From JBBQTU01 sp038213005 (GTDB lineage Bacteria > Planctomycetota > Phycisphaerae > Tepidisphaerales > Tepidisphaeraceae): a stretch of DNA of 8,883 nucleotides. The notes under the pieces are model-generated. The model ran no database searches and had not been told where the DNA came from. It saw only the letters and a list, made by a program, of their open reading frames with translations. Shown here one piece after another: positions 6,483 through 8,883 of the stretch. The translations under genes were made by a program, and so were the position numbers. Each line of letters begins with the position of its first letter. Position 1 is the stretch's first letter. The DNA lies in the NCBI GenBank assembly GCA_038213005.1, contig JBBQTU010000175.1, positions 1 through 8,883 on the forward strand, in the 5' to 3' direction.

Positions 6483-7787
6483 TTAGTGCGGCGGAGGACC
6501 CATGACGGGTTTCTTCTGACTGCTCCAGCGGCTTGCGATGTCCTTGTGGAGCACCACCTCTTCGCCCTCGCTGAGTCCCTTGATGACTTCCACATTCTCA
6601 CCATCGCTGAGCCCCAGCACGACCTGGCGCGGCGTCGCCGGTGTTTGGCCGCTTGCTGCAATCGTGACGGTGGCGCCGCTGCTGGCGCGGGTCACCGCCT
6701 GCTCGCTTATCGTCAGCACCTGTTTCCGCTGGTCGCACAGGATCTGGACGTTGGCAGTCATCACCGGCTTGAGGAGCTGCTTGTTGGCGCTGATCACTTC
6801 GACCTTCACTTCAAAAGTCACGACGTTCTGCGTGTTCACGCCGGTGGTCGCAATGCGGATGACCTTCCCCTCAAACTGCTCCTTGGGAAACGCATCGACC
6901 GTGATGGTTGCCGGCTGCCCCAGCCGCACGCGCCCGATGTCCGACTCATCCACCGACGCCAGGACAAACAATCGTGACACATCCGACAGCGTCATCAGCG
7001 TCGTACCGCCCCCGACGTTGGTGATGCCCGAGGAGATGATTGTGCCGATCTGGATGTTGCGCGCTGACACCACGCCGTCGATCGGGGCCTCAACACTCGT
7101 ATAAGCCAACTGCTGTCTGGCGTTGTCCAGCGAAATCTGGTCGGCGTCGAGTTGTGCCTGGGCCAGTTCGGCGTCATGTCTCCTGACCTCGACCGTCAGC
7201 TTCTGTGTCTGGACCTCATCGGCCTGCACCTTGGCGGTCTCAAGATCCGCGTCGGCCACGGCGGCCTCCACTTCGGTCGCCTCCAGATCCTCGGCCGAGC
7301 TGAGCTTCTCCTTCATCAGTTGCTGCCGCCGGGCGCTCTTGGCATCAGCGTTGCGGGCCTTCACCTGCGCCGAGCGTATGGCCGTATCCGCCCGCTTCTG
7401 CGCGGTGCCGATCTCCGCTTCGGCGACCTTCAGGTTCTGCACCGCCCCGGCCAGCCTCGCCTTGGACTGACCCACCGCCGTCTGGGCCTGCCTGATACCC
7501 CGCTCCTGATCCACCGGATCCAGCCCGAGGACCAGTTGCCCCTTCTTTACCGGCTCGCTTACGTCAAACGGCAGCTTGATCACCTCGCCGCTGGCGCGAC
7601 ACTTGATGTCCACGTCCAGATTGGAGACGACCTTGCCGCTGGCGGCCACGCTGGCGGAGATGTCCCCGCGCGTCACCGGGGCCTTCTGAATCTGCGTGTC
7701 AACCTTGGCCTTGGAGCCGCTCAGGAAGTACCACCCGGCCGCCCCGGCCGCGACCGCCACCACGAGAATCAGTACAGCCTTTCGCAT
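6483..7787 (-). CDS. MacA/HlyD-type periplasmic adaptor (membrane fusion protein)
   Basis: The 434-residue adaptor links the inner-membrane ABC pump to the TolC-type channel. An N-terminal anchor helix lies at about 4-22 (AVLILVVAVAAGAAGWYFL). The first half of the lipoyl domain (SGEVIKLPFDVSEPVKKGQ, 66-84) and the second (APIDGVVSARNIQIG, 234-248) flank a long alpha-helical hairpin at about 95-228. The hairpin tip contains Arg153-x3-Leu157-x6-Ser164, which fits the R-x3-L-x6-S motif conserved in adaptors that dock on TolC. A beta-barrel domain (DESDIGRVRLGQPATI) and a membrane-proximal domain with ITNVGG-like and LSEGEEVV segments follow. ATG 7787 has AAAGG (7800-7796) eight bases upstream; the GTG at 7796 would overlap that site and is rejected. 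It is the first gene of the four-gene exporter operon. Confidence 0.92.
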   Translation of the reverse strand: MRKAVLILVVAVAAGAAGWYFLSGSKAKVDTQIQKAPVTRGDISASVAASGKVVSNLDVDIKCRASGEVIKLPFDVSEPVKKGQLVLGLDPVDQERGIRQAQTAVGQSKARLAGAVQNLKVAEAEIGTAQKRADTAIRSAQVKARNADAKSARRQQLMKEKLSSAEDLEATEVEAAVADADLETAKVQADEVQTQKLTVEVRRHDAELAQAQLDADQISLDNARQQLAYTSVEAPIDGVVSARNIQIGTIISSGITNVGGGTTLMTLSDVSRLFVLASVDESDIGRVRLGQPATITVDAFPKEQFEGKVIRIATTGVNTQNVVTFEVKVEVISANKQLLKPVMTANVQILCDQRKQVLTISEQAVTRASSGATVTIAASGQTPATPRQVVLGLSDGENVEVIKGLSEGEEVVLHKDIASRWSSQKKPVMGPPPH

Positions 7788-7902
7788 CGCATTCACCTTT
7801 CAACGCACTACGCAGCCCGCCCCGCAGACGTTCGTGGACCCTTGCCCAACCACTCGAAAGCGGCGGGCATTCGGAGCCCTCTGTCGTAAATCCACGCGTC
7901 CT

Positions 7903-7930
7903 ACAATACGCCATATCTTTGGATGAACAA
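7903..7930 (-). promoter_or_regulatory. Candidate promoter of the efflux operon
   Basis: On the minus strand, TTGTTC (7930-7925) and TATTGT (7908-7903) are 16 bases apart. Each is only a partial consensus match (three and four of six). Transcription would start near 7896 and leave a leader of about 110 bases. The surrounding stretch (about 7885-7990) is noticeably more AT-rich than the rest of the window, as expected for a control region between divergent genes. Confidence 0.3.
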
Positions 7931-7996
7931 TACGCATAACGCCAGTTCTGTTGCGCAATCGTCCTATAGGTTGTTTTGTGTTGCATCCTATCCTTG

Positions 7997-8191
7997 ATGC
8001 CAATGCTCGACCCACTCAGCCATGTGCTGGAGCGCGTCCGTTTTCATGGAGTGGTGATGAACCGCAGTGAACTGCACGCGCCGTGGGGCATCCGTATGGT
8101 CGGCAGTATAGAGGAGATTCCGCCGGCCAAGCGAATGCCCGACCGAAGGATCTGCCGCAGCTCCCGTTTCCAAAGGCCGGCCTTTATGTAG
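7997..8191 (+). pseudogene. N-terminal remnant of an AraC-family (Cupin_6) regulator
   Basis: From ATG 7997 or 8003 the frame reads MLDPLSHVLERVRFHG, then SELHAPWGIRM. This closely follows the start of AraC-type regulators with a Cupin_6 N-domain, whose pattern is 'DPLSDVL...L-G-V...S-L-APWG-R-P'. After about 35 residues the resemblance stops, and the frame ends at 8189-8191 without the rest of the cupin or any helix-turn-helix domain. An intact member is about 300 residues. Further along, the same frame contains GNWLSALQSP (8294-8323), faintly like the 'GWL-ALRDP' segment that precedes the DNA-binding domain, so an internally deleted, decayed gene is likely. It is divergent from the efflux operon and was probably its local regulator; both points are inferences. 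Confidence 0.55.
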
Positions 8192-8404
8192 CGTTGCGGG
8201 GGAACTGATGTCGCCGCCGACGCCAGGACATCCGCCAGCCGGCCTAACCGTACCGAGCAAAAGACCGCTCGCCTCGCCCAGTTGCCAAAGCGCAACGGCA
8301 ACTGGCTCAGCGCCCTGCAATCCCCCCTTGCCTATCGCCAGCGGGCGATATGCCCCGGCTCGTCACCCGTGTGACGATACGCATAGCCGTCCGTTTTCGC
8401 CCGC
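8192..8404. other. Non-coding stretch, possibly decayed regulator DNA
   Basis: Open frames here are Pro/Ser/Ala-rich and show no domain on either strand. The only hint of former coding is the GNWLSALQSP segment in frame with the AraC remnant; that frame closes at 8372-8374. I see no RNA gene, terminator with T-tract or attachment site. Confidence 0.4.
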
Positions 8405-8563
8405 TCATTTGAGTTTCTGCTTCGCCTTGTCCTGGAATGCCCGGCCCACGAGCTTCAGCACAGCCAGACTGTGTTCGTCAGACACGAACTGCGTTCCGCA
8501 GTCCCGAAGAGCCGCGTAATACTTCTGACCGGTGCCGACATCCCCCCCGAGCAGCGGCCGCAT
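8405..8563 (-). pseudogene. Short coding-like fragment of unknown origin
   Basis: A 52-residue minus-strand frame starts at ATG 8563. Its last 40 residues (GTQFVSDEHSLAVLKLVGRAFQDKAKQ and neighbours) have protein-like composition and a G/C bias at third codon positions, which suggests genuine coding ancestry. I do not recognise the family. The beginning, KPMRPLLGGDVGTG, recalls the 'RLLQGDVGSGKT' P-loop of RecG-like helicases, but Gln-Lys replaces Lys-Thr and nothing else matches, so I make no such call. There is no convincing Shine-Dalgarno, and the frame runs upstream into Gly/Arg-rich repeat DNA up to 8809. It is most likely the 3' end of a broken gene, though a tiny intact gene is possible. 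Confidence 0.3.
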
Positions 8564-8671
8564 CGGCTTGCTCAATTCTCTCTCGCCAGAAGAGCCCACC
8601 CGCGCAAGCCGTGCCCCGCCCCACCCGCCGCGCGTACCTGTTCTTACGGGTAAGCGGTAACCTGCGTTTTT

Positions 8672-8714
8672 GGCAAGACACAGGTCGACAGGCAAGAGTC
8701 GGCAGGCGAGAGTC
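8672..8714. repeat. Degenerate 14-bp tandem repeat, three units
   Basis: The units are GGCAAGACACAGGTC (8672-8686), GACAGGCAAGAGTC (8687-8700) and GGCAGGCGAGAGTC (8701-8714). The last two differ at three positions. On the minus strand they read as runs of 'GACTCT-GCCTG', a type of short pyrimidine-rich tandem I associate with Planctomycetota spacers (memory only). A hairpin TGCCC/GGGCA (8723-8727 and 8736-8740) follows directly. Confidence 0.5.
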
Positions 8715-8776
8715 GTAGGGCGTGCCCATTTTCCCGGGCAACCCAAAAATCCAGCCCCATTGAGCAGCAGCGCACC

Positions 8777-8832
8777 CGTGGCACATGCGCCCTCGCTTGT
8801 AGCAATCACCGCCTCGCGGCAGCGAGTCCTTA
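8777..8832 (+). repeat. Dispersed repeat, copy B
   Basis: This is the plus-strand partner of the copy at 1100-1154, in opposite orientation. The first 37 bases agree at 30 positions, with shared blocks CGTGGCACA, CGCCCTCG and TGTAGCAA. A common TCCTTA at 8827-8832 suggests the unit is about 55 bases long. It lies outside any convincing gene. Confidence 0.6.
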
Positions 8833-8883
8833 GGGTCGGCGCATCAATAACTGGCAGGAATGGCGCGATCGTCTTTTCTGACT

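Noticed and set aside
8208..8519. 103-codon plus-strand frame in the right-hand gene-poor region
   Set aside because: Pro/Ser/Ala low complexity, no domain, no ribosome-binding site, and it overlaps the minus-strand fragment.
8612..8629. G-rich minus-strand tract (GGCGGGTGGGGCGGGG) as a G-quadruplex
   Set aside because: Only three runs of three or more G are closely spaced; the fourth is a GG, so it is a weak candidate in GC-rich DNA.
1..8883. CRISPR array, tRNA, rRNA, integrase or IS element
   Set aside because: No regularly spaced repeats, cloverleaf-like sequence, transposase or integrase motif was seen on reading either strand.

Overview
The window looks like chromosomal DNA from a GC-rich, diderm, environmental bacterium. 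My best guess is Planctomycetota, perhaps Phycisphaerae. The guess rests on the RecA sequence style, on a Pro/Thr/Arg-rich zinc-ribbon membrane protein, and on short hairpin-rich dispersed repeats that I associate with that phylum. The repeats are recognised from memory only, so the taxonomy is an inference.

Layout, left to right. (1) Positions 1-103 hold a three-hairpin REP-like repeat. (2) Positions 237-966 (+) hold a type II toxin-antitoxin pair of HigB/HigA type, toxin first. (3) Positions 967-1229 are intergenic and contain one copy of a second dispersed repeat and weak hairpins. (4) recA lies at 1230-2342 (-). It has its own sigma70-like promoter and a GTTC-N7-GTTC element resembling a LexA operator at the predicted transcription start. 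(5) A divergent gene at 2538-3149 (+) encodes a small zinc-ribbon, single-TM, Pro/Thr-rich protein. (6) A four-gene minus-strand operon runs from 7787 down to 3153. Its order is periplasmic adaptor, ABC ATPase, MacB-like permease, TolC-type outer-membrane lipoprotein, and the last three genes overlap by ATGA. (7) Positions 7788-8883 contain no intact gene. They hold the operon's likely promoter region, the N-terminal remnant of an AraC-family (Cupin_6 type) regulator, a short gene fragment, a 14-bp tandem repeat and a second, oppositely oriented copy of the dispersed repeat.

The operon encodes a complete MacA/MacB/TolC-type tripartite exporter. ATPase and permease are separate polypeptides, the adaptor carries the R-x3-L-x6-S hairpin-tip motif expected to dock on a TolC partner, and the outer-membrane factor is supplied in cis. 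The decayed AraC-type gene divergent from the operon is a plausible former local regulator. HigBA is a self-contained addiction/stress module flanked by repeats. RecA is the housekeeping recombinase and SOS co-protease.

I found no convincing new multi-gene defence or biosynthetic system. The most rewarding leads are the putative SOS box, the degenerate regulator next to the efflux operon, the two families of structured dispersed repeats, and the uncharacterised zinc-ribbon protein beside recA.
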